A stretch of 64,000 nucleotides of DNA. It comes from Mallotus nudiflorus (lineage: Eukaryota > Streptophyta > Magnoliopsida > Malpighiales > Euphorbiaceae). How positions within the stretch are numbered: the stretch's first letter is position 1; the number at the start of each line of letters is the position of its first letter. Below are positions 43,454 through 54,484 of this stretch, one piece after another. Under the pieces are notes generated by a model that did no database searches, was not told where the DNA came from, and saw only the letters and a list, made by a program, of their open reading frames with translations. A program made the translations under genes and the position numbers. The stretch lies in assembly GCA_947683625.1 (NCBI GenBank), contig CANTUR010000193.1:372001-436000 (forward strand), read 5' to 3'.

Positions 43454-45250
43454 ATGGTTGTAATTCAATTAATTTGATTCAACATATATATGATATATGT
43501 TTGTATGATTGATTCATTTTTTTAAAAGGAGTTTTCAAAATTTTTATCAAAATAGGGTTTTGTTTCATGACTTCCTCTTAAATATTTATAAAACATCATT
43601 AAATGTTATTTTGATTAATGTTTATGATTGTTTAATAAGATTAAACAATAATTAGAATTTTGATTTTCTAGTTTATGTATTCTATTTTTTATGAAAAACT
43701 GAATATGTATTCTGCTTTATTAATATGATTTAATAAATTTGTAATTCTATTTTCAAAATTTAATCACTTGTATATTTTATCTATTTAAAGTTAAAACATA
43801 AATATTATGATTACATAAATTTTGCCAAAGGGCAATCTATTTAAGAGTTAAATAGATTATGCAGAATAAATCTATTTTGAATAGATTAAACAAGTTATAA
43901 TATGATTACAATAAATTATTGTTCTTAATGGCAGCTAGTTGATAAAATTTGTCCATGTATTTTTATTTGAATTAAACAGATTAATTAGACTACAATTTGA
44001 TTACAAAAATCATTAACATTTTAGGGTTTTGGCAACAACTTATTCAAAAAGATTAAGTAAATTGTTTACCTTCAGAGGCACTGCCCCCAAACCATTGTAA
44101 AGGGGTGTTGCCCCCTTGACCCCTACCCACTAACTAGCTAGCAAGAACGCTGCTTAGAGCATTGCCCCCGAACCCCACCAGGGGCGTTGCCCCTTAAACC
44201 GTGCTAGGGGTGCTGCCTCAAGGACCCAAATGGACTTGTCATGCAATTTTTTTAACATAATAATTTAATTAATTTTTAACTTGAATTATTTTGCAATATG
44301 TGTTTATTGTTAAATGTATGGTGCATAGCATGGCCCTTGAACCAATGTGATTGGATTTTATTATTTTATTTTATTGGGTTGTAATTTTTTAAATACGGCT
44401 TGCGAGTCATTTTATTTATTGTATTTTTTATTTTATTTTATTTTATTAGATAGTAATAGGATAGTTTTAATTACAACATGTAATGTGAATCAAGACCCAA
44501 AATGCAAATTCAAGTTGGAGGCCCATGATGGAGATCTAAGGTGGGAGCCCAAGTTGGATGTCTATGGTAGAAGATGGAGATCCAAATTAAAGGCTCAATT
44601 TGTATTTATAATATTTTGTCACCTTGCTTGACCTTTGAGCTTCATATTGGCTTATGAAGATCAACTTAGTTATAGGTCATGCTATGTCATGTTTGTCTTA
44701 TTATGTTAGTATGTTATGCATGTGATGCCAAGTATGTGATGCAATGTAATAATAACTAAATAGATAAAAATTAACTAAACCCTCATTTAATATTAAGTCA
44801 TCAAAATGCCTCCCATTAATCAACACTTATCAAGATTTGGATTGCTATATATAGGTTATGTCAAAGCATTATATATAAAGTCATCTAAATAAGATAAGAT
44901 GGATAATGGTGATATCCATATGTTTAAGTTAGTTAGACTTAATTAGGTTATCAAAATGGTTTTGTATCTAGGGCATTTGATAGGATATGCTAATACATGT
45001 GATATCCTATAATTATCCAAGAATTACATGATATGTAATTGGTAAAGTGTTACCTACCTATATAGCCACACTTTAAGTGATAAGCCAAAGCTTAATTGAA
45101 GCAGGGTGAAATATGGATCTTGGCCCACTAAGAAATTTCAATTGTTGAAATCATTTTAAGGGTTTTATATTTTATGAAAATGTAATGGGAGTTTTCTTAT
45201 GCATCTTTCATAATAAAACTGAACGTACTCTATATATATTTTTTATAGAC
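43454..45250 (+). other. Leader of C with GGGG-N-TGCCCC motif cluster
   Basis: Long untranslated leader, AT-rich except 44074-44223. There, five copies of a hairpin-like motif (A/G)GGG(C/T)(G/A)(T/C)TGCCCC occur (44074, 44101, 44156, 44180, 44206). A short TTTTA repeat lies near 44427-44450. The frame 44347-44631 is not protein-like overall. Confidence 0.75.
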
Positions 45251-46090
45251 AATGACATCAAACACTGCACCTACCATGCCACTGCGATCGATACCTGAGA
45301 AGGATAAGCTAAATCGGACTAACTTTTTTTACTGGTACAGAAGCTAAAAAATTGTTAATAGGCAAGAAAGAAAGGAATATATCCTTGATCAACCTATCCC
45401 AGAGGAATTAGCTGCTAATGCTTCTAGAGCACAAAAGGATGCTTATAGTAAGCATCTCAATGATTCAATTGATGTCACTTATCTCATGCTTGGATGCATG
45501 GAGTATAAGCTTCAAAAGTAACTAATGGAAATGGAGGGTTATACTATGATAGGCCATCTCAAGGAAATGTTCCAAGATGACTTAATTAAAAGGTTTAATA
45601 CCATCAGAGCATTGCTCTCTTTGAAGTTGACTATTTATGGCTCTGTCAGTCCTGATGTTCTCAAGATGAAGGTCATCTTGAACACTTGGACAAGCTTGGT
45701 CTCAAGATTGAACAAGATTGGCTATTGATATCATTCTTCAATCTTTATCTGAAGCTTATAATGGTCTCATCATGAATTTCAATATGCATAGTATGGACAA
45801 AACTATTTCAGAGTTGCATGGGATGTTTAAAACAACTAAAAAGAACATCAAGAATTCCACTAAGAATGTTTTAATGGTCAATAAAGGAAAGGGTATGAAA
45901 AAGGTTGGAAAGGGAAAAGGAAAGGCTCCCAAAGGCTTTCAGAAGCCAAAACCAAAGTCGAAGCCCAACTTCAAACTGAACCTTAAACAAAGCCAACAAA
46001 GGAGGGAATATGCTTTTTCTGCAATGAGCCAGTTCATTGGAAAAGAAATTACAAGCTATATATGAATAATTTGAATAAGAATAAGGGTAG
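45251..46090 (+). pseudogene. C gag pseudogene
   Basis: It starts MTSNTAPTMPL (45251). LNRTNFFYWYRS and EYILDQPIPEELAANAS belong to the copia gag N-terminal domain, then GYTMIGHLKEMFQ, SLSEAYNGLIMNFNMH and MDKTISELHGMFK. The tail is Lys-rich (KGKGMKKVGKGKGKAPKGF). A zinc knuckle ICFFCNEPVHWKRNY near 46010-46055 lies in a different frame from the preceding part and has its last Cys changed to Tyr. Stops lie near 45345 and 45521, with a frameshift near 45720. Confidence 0.92.
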
Positions 46091-46385
46091 TGATTAAATT
46101 CTATAAGGATGACATAATCTATGACTTATATTCAATCAAGATATCATGTGACAAAGGAACTAGAATATTCACTGTATATTAGGTTATGTCAGATTATTGA
46201 CTTCACATGACTTGGGTAGTCATCATGTCTTGCGAGAGGCCACTTATAGCTTGTAGGCCAAAATAGAGATTTAAGGCCTACTACCAATGTCATGTGAACC
46301 TACAGGGTCATATAGTTTGAATAAGCCCAAAACAAATATGGGTTTAACAAGCCCAAATAAGCTCTGTGGAAATAAATAAATAAGA

Positions 46386-46416
<31 letters not shown>

Positions 46417-46954
46417 GGTAAACATTATCTTAAATAAATAGAAAATTATTTATAATTTAATTTTAAATAAAATCATAATAAGAATAAGTGAGAAATTACC
46501 AAAAGGTCATTTAGTAAGTAAAACCCTAATTTAGAGGTCTAAAAATATGTTATATTCTCTAGGGTTTCACTTACTCATTATTCTGCCATAAAATTCATTT
46601 TCTCTCTTTTAGAAAATAAAACACATAGTTCTTTTCATTCTTTATTTGTGAGAAATCAAGAGAATGTACTAGCACACAAACTTTCATTTTCAATTAAAGG
46701 TTGTTCGTGTGGTTACTTATGGAGGACGGATTCTTTTGGAGACATCTCAATTCGAACTGCCAAATTAAAAGCTCAAGGTAGGGTGTCACTGGAGTGAACC
46801 TCCTCTCTCTTCTAAAAATCTTGTGCCTTTTGCATTTATGGTAAGATTTTGAAAACCCTAGATTTAATCAATTAATCAAATTACTTGGATTTGGGTTCAG
46901 GTTTATGATTAAAATTTAATTTTTTCATTGCGTATGGAATCACAAAACCTAATA
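46091..46954 (+). repeat. Truncated 3' LTR of C
   Basis: It matches the 5' LTR from ATTCTATAAGGATGACATAA (about 42655) to the end (AAAACCTAATA). It has an expanded ATTT run at 46386-46414. The first part of the LTR is missing. Confidence 0.93.
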
Positions 46955-47203
46955 AATGCAAATATTATTTTTGTTTTGAAGGAGTCTGATGGGTTTTCAT
47001 CTTTTTATTTTTTTTCTTTTATTAGGACTATATATACATGTATTTTGAATAGCTCCTTTTAACATTCTTTCTTAAAGATGTATATAAACAAGAAGTGTTT
47101 AATGAAGAATTTTTTTTCCTTTTTTATTTTTAATGTATTTATTTATTTTTATTTATATTTATAATTTATAATTTATTTATTTTATGTCTTCCTTATTTTA
47201 CAC
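46955..47203. other. AT-rich spacer between C and S3
   Basis: Simple AT-rich sequence with TTTATTTATTTT-type repeats at 47130-47185. Nothing else seen. Confidence 0.6.
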
Positions 47204-48327
47204 TAAAAGAGTCCTAGAGGGGGGTGAATAGGACTATCGAACAATTATAAGAAATTAAAAAGATTTGAACAAAAATTTAAAAGAATGTTGAGAAGGAAGA
47301 ATGATGAACACAAGAATTTAAGGAGTTTGTATTCTTAACAATCCTACGTCTCCACCTAACTTATCCCTAAGTTAGGATTTTGAATCACCACAATCTATTT
47401 CCCTAAATTGATTTTTACAACTTGAGTTTTAGGCTTAACTCAAACCTTATAACTTGAGTTTTTAAAGCTCACTCAAAAACTAATTCACAAGTGTTTTCAT
47501 GGCTCACACTAAAACTAAATTCCCAAGTGTTTTAATGGTTAAACACTTAAAGCAATTCCTTTAGAACATAATCTCACTTCTCATTTTCTTAACTCCAAAA
47601 AATAAAAGAATAAGAATTTCTATTCTAACACTCACCAACTCTCACAAGAGTATACAACAATAAAAATGAATTTTAAAAGAGTTTAGAGAGCTTAATTGAA
47701 TGCTTGAAAGTATAGAATGAATAATCAAGTTTCTTCACCCCAAAATAATAGACAGAGGTCATATCTATACTTAAGCAATTCAATTATAGCTGTTGTAAGC
47801 AATAATTTTGTTCCCAACAAAAATAAAGTCCACTTAAATGAAATATGGACTTTTGAGCTGCATTTTATCAAGTCCCAATCAGAATATCATTAGTCCCGGT
47901 CGAGATGAGCATTAACTAGTCATTATGAGCCATTCTATTTGAATTTCTACTCTGGTCCTTATTAGGATATCAATGTCCCAGTTGGGACAAGTAGTGTCCT
48001 AATCGGGACATTGGATTAGGATCAGTTTTGCCAAAAATTGAGTTTTATGCAAAAATTGATATTCCTTGGTCCCAGTTGAGACTACTTTGGTCCCGATTGG
48101 GACTTTGACAAAATTTACACTTTTTTGTGTAATTTAGTCCCTATGATGAGTCTGGTTGAGATAGTACTTATGATGACTTTTTGGAATGATTTTTCTTTGA
48201 TAGTTTATCATTATTTTAACTTTAAAATTACTCCTAACTTATACACACTTGAGGCAAACACATTAGTTGTTCAAAATTAAGTTTGTTAATATCAAAATCA
48301 AGATTGATAACGTGCTAAAGTCAACAA
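47204..48327 (-). repeat. 3' LTR of S3
   Basis: 1124 bp. It begins TGTTGACTTTAG on the minus strand at 48327 and ends near 47204. A cluster of palindromes of the form GTCCCRATYGGGAC lies at 47872-48103. These include TGTCCCAGTTGGGACA (47974-47989), TGTCCTAATCGGGACA (47995-48010) and GTCCCGATTGGGAC (48090-48103). A decayed TATA region lies near 47768. Confidence 0.94.
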
Positions 48328-49311
48328 TCTCCCCCTTTTTTATTTTGATAAACTTATTTTGAGTTTGATAAAAATAATGCAAAGTAAAGTGTGTGATAGA
48401 TAACAATTGTCATAATAATAATGATACCAAATAAAATCAAATATATTTCTTTATTTCTCCCCCTATGAATATAGATATGATAAGAAATATAAACTTTTAA
48501 TTTATTATTAATGAGAAAAAATATAAAATATATCATGAGAAAATTATGGCCTTACATAACATATGTGTTAAAAATATTAAAAAAAATGCTTGACAATATG
48601 AAGGAAAGAATTTCATACATATATGTATATAATGCATCACAAAAATAATACATATAGGAAGACCTCACATGATCATATAAAACTTAGTTTGCTAATTGAT
48701 CATATGGCACTTAGCATATTACAAACATAAATACTAAGCATAAATATCATATTGCTTCTTCTCCCACTATGTTTAAGGCTAAAAATTACAGGAAACAAAA
48801 GACCATGAACCGAAATAATAAAAAACAATGATACACCGAATCTTTATGAAATAATATGGCATATTTAAAAATAATACGCAAATAATTTGCTCTCCCCCTA
48901 TCATAAATAAATATGAAAAAATAAAAAAAAAATGATATTAAGGACACACTATGCAATGCAAAATTCCTTTTAATTTTAATGTAATGCAAACTCAAATAAT
49001 TTTTATTAATGCAATGCAAACTCAAATAATTTTTATAATGCAATGCAAATTCAAATATTTCTCCCCCTTTTTCAAAAATCAAAAAGAATTAATACTACAT
49101 AAATAATTTAAAAAAAAGGAAATTTTCATTAATAAGAAAAAAATGCATCCAGTACAAAGATAAAATATTGAAAATAAAATGAAAATAAACAAAACAAAAC
49201 AAGCATAAAATGAGACTAAAAACAAACTAATAGCTAGAGACTCATATATGAAAAACAAACTACACATATACTAAAAATAAAATAAACTAAAAGTACATAT
49301 AATATCTATTC
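48328..49311 (-). promoter_or_regulatory. S3 PPT and 3' non-coding region with repeated PPT-like tracts
   Basis: Minus strand AAAAAAGGGGGAGATTG ends at 48328. Further tracts lie at about 48457, 48765, 48892 and 49062 (CTCCCCCT on plus). ATGCAATGCAAACTCAAAT-type repeats occur at 48952-49050. The frames 48354-48536, 48786-49082 and 49079-49267 are AT-composition artefacts. Confidence 0.78.
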
Positions 49312-50562
49312 TTAAGGAGGGTATGAAGGAGGAGGAGGAAATGTGCAAGTGTAGCCTTGTTGCTGATAAATATAATGGACATCATGTTAAAGATAAGTAA
49401 TGTTGCCATCAATTTGATTGAAATGCACATGGAAATCAGATCCAACTTCATCAAAATGAGAATTGAAGTTGGATTCCGATAAGGACATGCATTCAAAGAT
49501 TTGTCCTATCTAAAGAGGTTCATCATCTTGAGCTTGAGCACCTTGAGTTGATGTACCTTCACTTCTTATTCTTTTCTATAGAGGAGCAATATGAGGTTAA
49601 GGTTCTTGTTCTTTTTCCCTAAGATCTTAACCTTCTTGCTCTTCCAATTCTTGAAACTTAGCTTCAATATTTTCACTAGTGCCCAGGTCATGTTTCCAAA
49701 TCCAAACTCCATTAATAGAGGTGAATTATTTGGAATTTCTAATGAAGGACTCATTAAGAAGCATGGGTTTGGTAAAGGGTAGAGAGTCAAGATTAATATT
49801 GTACAATTTAGCTAACTTTGTAACAATTCCACTAATATAAATTGCACCGGTGTTGCTATCACTAATTAGCCAAATTTTCCATTGTAAAAACCTTCCTAAA
49901 GTAATCTTTTCATCATGATGAAGATAAGAAAGAATGAAAAGATCATCAGGAAAGATAACTTTATTAGAAAGTGCTCTACCATTAATGGAGTAGGTAATGA
50001 AATGATGAACATACCAAAGTGCTTTGGATTTAATGTGTGATGCTTTAGTATGTCTGGCAAAAAATTGAGAGCATTAAGAGCTTTGATTTCATCCCAAATT
50101 GAAGAAGCAAGCCAATGAGGTTTAACTTGAATGTGTCCCTTTTGAGAAAAGCCAAAAAAAGTATCAAACTGTTGATAAGTCATGAAACGAATCTCCCCCT
50201 CCCAATTTAAATCTCATTGAGAAGTAAGGATTAACATCATCAAATTTGATGGAACAAAGAGTGTATGAAGAAAGAAACTCAATAATGAGAGAAGGATGAG
50301 ATGGAAAATGTGAGAAAGAAAAATCATATATCCCACCTTTCATAAGAAGATCTTTAGCTTCATCATAGCAACCAATTGCTTTAAGAGTAGGTTCATCCAT
50401 GAATCTTGAGGGAATGAAAGCTCTTTTTTGAAATTAAGACATTCTTTTCTTGATATCTTAAGAAGAATATAAGAATGGAGAGTGTGTTCTCTTAGGTTTA
50501 TCCTATCTAAAGGAAGGATCTTAAGAAGATGAAAGAACCTTGCATTGTTTCTTAGGAGCCAT
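49312..50562 (-). pseudogene. S3 env-like third ORF (pseudogene)
   Basis: It starts MAPKKQCKVLSSS at 50562. Then come MDEPTLKAIGCYDEAKDLL (50400), SLIIEFLSSYTL, FSMRFKLGG, KALWYVHHFITYSINGRAL, ITLGRFLQWKIWLIS, and an end rich in acidic and Gln residues with ESNFNSHFDEVG, FHVHFNQIDGN and PPPPSYPP before TAA (49312-49314). Arrangement and parts resemble the plant 'putative transposon protein'/env-like ORFs found after pol in Sireviruses. It lacks an obvious long signal peptide. About ten stops break it. Confidence 0.78.
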
Positions 50563-50639
50563 TACAAGAGGAAAGAAGAATAGATAAAGAATTTTTAAAG
50601 AAAAGAAAATTTTGATTGAGATGAACAAACTAAGAGGAA

Positions 50640-50950
50640 TATAGTGGTATTTATAGGTAAGAGATTAGGGTTGGAAATAGTCTAAAATTTGAATTTGAAT
50701 TAGAATTAAATAAGAACCTTAAAAATCGTTCTTGATTTTGCTTAGAGAGTCAAAAGATTGAAAGGATTTTGAAATCCTAATGCTATTAGGAGTAATGTCC
50801 CAGTTGGGACATACTCACTTCCCAATCAAGACATGATGTCCCAAGTGATATCCCGATTGAAATATCTGTTTGGGATCAATTCTGTGTAAAAACACATAAT
50901 TGGCAGATCATGTCCCAATCGGGACATGATTTGGTCTCGAGCGGGACCAA
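50640..50950 (-). promoter_or_regulatory. LTR-like internal promoter module before the S3 env-like ORF
   Basis: Palindromes: GGTCTCGAGCGGGACC (50933-50948); ATCATGTCCC/GGGACATGAT arms (50907-50916, 50921-50930); TCCCGATTGA; and TGTCCCAGTTGGGACA (50796-50811), which is identical to 47974-47989 in the S3 LTR. Downstream on the minus strand is CCTATAAATACCAC (about 50645-50658), some 85-95 bp before the ORF start at 50562. Order and motifs copy the LTR. Promoter function is inferred. Confidence 0.6.
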
Positions 50951-51364
50951 GTTCCTGTCAAGAGAAGTTTGAAAATTATTTGCAATTAAGTCCAAAGTAC
51001 CTTATAGTTAAGTCCTTGCAAATTTAATTGCTTTTATTTTGAATTAATTAAGGATTTTTAGAAGAATAAATTAGTATTTGAAAAGAACTCATTTAAGGAA
51101 GGATATATTTTATTAAAATTAAAATAATTAATTTAATGAATGTTTCATTAATTAATGATTAATTTTTCAAAATAAGAAGCATTAAAAGAAAAACATATTT
51201 AGGAAAAGTCAAATTTAAGACGATCAAAGTAATTTAAATAAACACCACATGTTTTTCCAAGAAAATTAAGATTTTTTAAAAAATATATATAAACAAAATT
51301 TAATGAACAAGTATCATATACCAAAAATAATCTTAAAGAAAACTTAAAGGACCATCAAAATCAA

Positions 51365-51546
51365 GACTGACTAGAATCATCAATCATGCCAAGTTCATGT
51401 TTAATGAAATTCAATCTCTCTTTATTGAGAGGTTTGGTGAAGATATTAGTAAGATGATTATTTGTATCAATAAAATTAAGTGAGATATCATCAATTTGAA
51501 TATGATCACATAAAAAATGATGTTGAATGTCTATATGCTTAGTTCT
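51365..51546 (-). pseudogene. S3 RNase H C-terminal fragment
   Basis: TKHIDIQHHFLCDHI, FIDTNNHLTNIFTKPLN and KHELGMIDDSSQ-like pieces match the S1 pol end. The sequence is cut at 51546 in the middle of the RNase H segment. 50951-51364 between this and the promoter module is AT-rich and non-coding. Confidence 0.85.
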
Positions 51547-52302
51547 CTAGTACAGAATGTCATTTTAGGAGCATCAGTTTCACTGATCTGTAACTAATGA
51601 TAACCCAACCTCAAATCAATCTTGGAGAAGAATTATGCCTTGAAGTTGGTCAAACAAATATCTATCCTTGGAAGAGGATACTTGTTCTTAACTGTCACCT
51701 TATTTAGTACCATCCTTCTTCTTCACAAATAGGACTGGTGCAACCCAAGGAGAAACACCAGGTCTAATAAAACCCTTGTCTAGCAACTCTTGTAACTACT
51801 CCTTTAACTCTTTCAACTTTACAGGAGCTACCCTATAAGGCAGCATAAAGATAGGAGCTATACCTTGGACCACATTAATATAGAATTCGATCTCCTTATG
51901 AGGTGGTAAACTTGGTAACTCATCAGGAAAGACATATGGGAACTCACATGCTATAGGAACATTTAAGATTGATGTCAACCCTACTATAGTATCCCTGACT
52001 AATGCCAAGTATCCCCGATACACTTTTCTCAACATATTCCTAGTCGCGATGGTGGAGATAAGATTTTGAGTGCATAACCCTTGTCACCCATAAACTTAGA
52101 TTCTTCATAATTTAGAATATGAAAATCACTGCTTTACTCCAATAGTTAACTATAGTATAGTGCTGAAGCAACCAATCCACTATAAGGATCATATTAAAAT
52201 CCATAACATCTAGCAACACCAAATCCACAGATAATTCTCTTCCTTCCACTAACATCGGACACCCAATGAAGAGTAACATCGGTGTCCAACAAATCACTTA
52301 GA
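51547..52302 (-). pseudogene. Chromovirus protease/RT fragment
   Basis: The minus strand gives a protease part (GRELSVDLVLLDVMDFNMIL, VDWLLQHYTIVN). The linker and RT start follow (CEFPYVFPDELPSLPPHKEI, YRVAPVKLKELKE, GFIRPGVSPWVAPVLFVKKK), then NKYPLPR and FSKIDLRLGYHQL-like pieces in shifted frames. These are Tekay/Reina-type blocks. After KKDGT a short piece is deleted. The fragment ends at 51547 against S3. Confidence 0.9.
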
Positions 52303-52373
52303 GGCATGGCAATTGATAAAGAGAGGCATGGCAATTGATAAAGGCATGGCAATTGATAAAGGCATGGCAATTT
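52301..52373. repeat. 18-bp minisatellite at a chimeric junction
   Basis: GGCATGGCAATTGATAAA in about four copies (52303, 52325, 52343, 52361; one spaced by GAGA). It sits exactly where the chromovirus fragment meets element T1. Confidence 0.93.
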
Positions 52374-54480
52374 AGGTGTAAAGTAAGCATTAGATTGATT
52401 AGAGTTTATAAACTCTCAAAACAAAATTGTTAACTACTCATCTGAATTCTACAAGGTTAATAAAAGAAAACCACTATGAACAAAGGTCATAAGATAGGCT
52501 TTTCACATATGATCTCATGAGGTGGATGAATTTACTTTCAATTTATGAATTTTATGATTGAGATGGTACTTACAGAATCTAAGGAAAGAGAGTTCTATTA
52601 CTTCCCTTGATTATTTTGATGAGTGTTTGGCAAGTTGTTTATCACACAAGGTGATATTCTTATGAATGATTGGTGCTTGATATCTTGCCCATTCTTGTTA
52701 ATGTATTATTTCCTTTCCCCTTCTTCATTCTCTTTTTCCCTGCACAAAATACCAAAAGTTAGTATGGTGCATTTGCAAATGAATAAATTTTGTCAAAATG
52801 CAGTGTTATTCTTTTTTGTTTTCATCCTTCCCTTTTGATTATGATGATGATGTCTCTTATCGTAAGTTCATGATACTCCACCATTGAAGTCATGGCCTAG
52901 GGTTGAATTTGCCTTTTGCCATTCCATTAATACTATGGTAGAGGGCTTCATTCCTCTTCATGACATCTCCTGTAAAAAAGGTTCAGGAGTTAGAGATCTT
53001 ATTTTATAATCAAATAATTTTTCAGAGTGCATTCATTTTCAATTTTGAGTGTGTTCTTCCCTTTTATAGGACTAAAAAATGTATTGCTAACATATTAGAC
53101 CTTCTCATCACCATATTTCATACCCTACACTAGTCTAACTATTATGGAGAGATATTCCAAATGGTGCTCCATATGAGACTATGGAGATGGATGTTGAATC
53201 TAAAGAGCTTGTGCGTCCTAGCCAGCCTTTTGAGGTTACCAGGATAATGCTTTTGCAAGTATCACTATAGTGATATTCCCTTATTGGTTTGGCCTATAAT
53301 TTGTTAGGCTCTTGAGGTCTATAGTCCCGTTGAGCATTAGGTTCACCTTGATAGTGTTGCTCTTCCTAGTTTACTTCTTCAGATGCTTTATATGTGAATA
53401 CTCTAACTACTTTCCTACACTTTTACAATATTAAGTTTGAATGTTAGTAGCAGAGTATTTGTACAATCTCACCTAAGCTCGAGGACTTTATCATGAAAAA
53501 CAAGTATTTCACAATAAATGTGTGCAAGTGTATGCATGTTATATATGACATGCATGATCCTAATAGGTCTACTGTTTAGAACAAAGCTATGTTCACAGCT
53601 TAGAGTGTCAGAATGAGATGCCTCATTAACAGCCTATTGAATGCCTCACTATTGGTACTTATGATGTCAGAGCTTCTAATACAGTTCATTGGATTGATGA
53701 CAATGCTAGTAAGTGGGGACCATGGCTTAACACTAGAGCTTATGAATGACCGATGCACTGTTGAACTTTTCTTTTTGCTATTACATTTGTTGTATGATAC
53801 CTGATGTATTTGTATGCTTATTTTTGCTCGAGATCTCTTATATTAGCTCTTATAATTTAGTATTCCTTCTTCACTCTTTGAATGTAGACTTACTATTTTG
53901 TAATTTGCCCCTAGAATTATGTTTTGCCCCCAGAATTATGTTTTGCCCCCAACTTCATTATTGATTCATTCACACTATTCTAGCAGTCTTTTTTCATTTT
54001 TGTGCACAAAAAGCCTAATTTGTTCACTATTGTTGTTGGTCCTTTGACTTACTAACCCTGTTAGTTACAATCTCATACATTGAAGATGTAGAGGAGTGGG
54101 TGAACTTACTAAAGTGAGTTCTTAATGATGAAATCAACTGGACTTGCACTTCAAAGGACTATAGGGCAGAATATAAAGCTTAATGTTGATGCAATGAACA
54201 AGGTATAGGTTGCAATGCAAGTTATTAAGCCACCTAAATCATGTATAAATAAGGAGACACTAGACTTACAAATAAAATCACAAAGGGGTGGTAAAAAAGA
54301 AAACATAAAAATTATGATCTCATAGCTCTGATTTTATCTTTCATTATGTATTGTCTTTCCATTTAGATACTTATGCAGTATGATAAAGATGAATATGCAA
54401 TATTTGAACAAAAAGTTAAAACTCAATCTTACTCATCCATTAAGGCAAAAATGAGAATATTCATTACATCACATGATGCA
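52374..54480. other. Non-coding body of T1, in place of pol
   Basis: It aligns with 60119-62170. No pol domain is recognisable on either strand. Contains a repeat TTTTGCCCCCAGAATTATG about three times at 53903-53960 (purine-rich on minus, like the G polypurine tract). A plus-strand patch, APYETMEMD...RPSQPFEVTR (53170-53245), looks protein-like and recurs at 60860-60940 but was not recognised. Confidence 0.6.
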
Positions 54481-54484
54481 ACTC

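Larger units (their letters stand above)
42022..46954 (+). mobile_element. C: copia element reduced to LTR, leader, gag and truncated 3' LTR
   Basis: 5' LTR 42022-43440, primer-binding site, long leader, gag ending just after the zinc knuckle, then directly a 3' LTR lacking its first 630 bp or so. The pol region and the start of the 3' LTR were lost in one deletion near 46080-46093. Same family as the solo LTR at 4342-5837. Flanks ATTGT and AATGC do not make a convincing duplication. Confidence 0.92.
47204..51546 (-). mobile_element. S3: 3' part of a Sirevirus-like element
   Basis: On the minus strand: end of RNase H (51546-51370), non-coding module, env-like ORF (50562-49312), multi-PPT tail, 3' LTR (48327-47204). 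It stops abruptly at 51546/51547, where chromovirus sequence begins, so gag, protease, integrase and RT are absent. It has the best-preserved env-like ORF in the window. Confidence 0.93.

Noticed and set aside
42017..46959. Target duplication for element C (ATTGT / AATGC)
   Set aside because: Only three of five bases agree, not convincing even for an old insertion.
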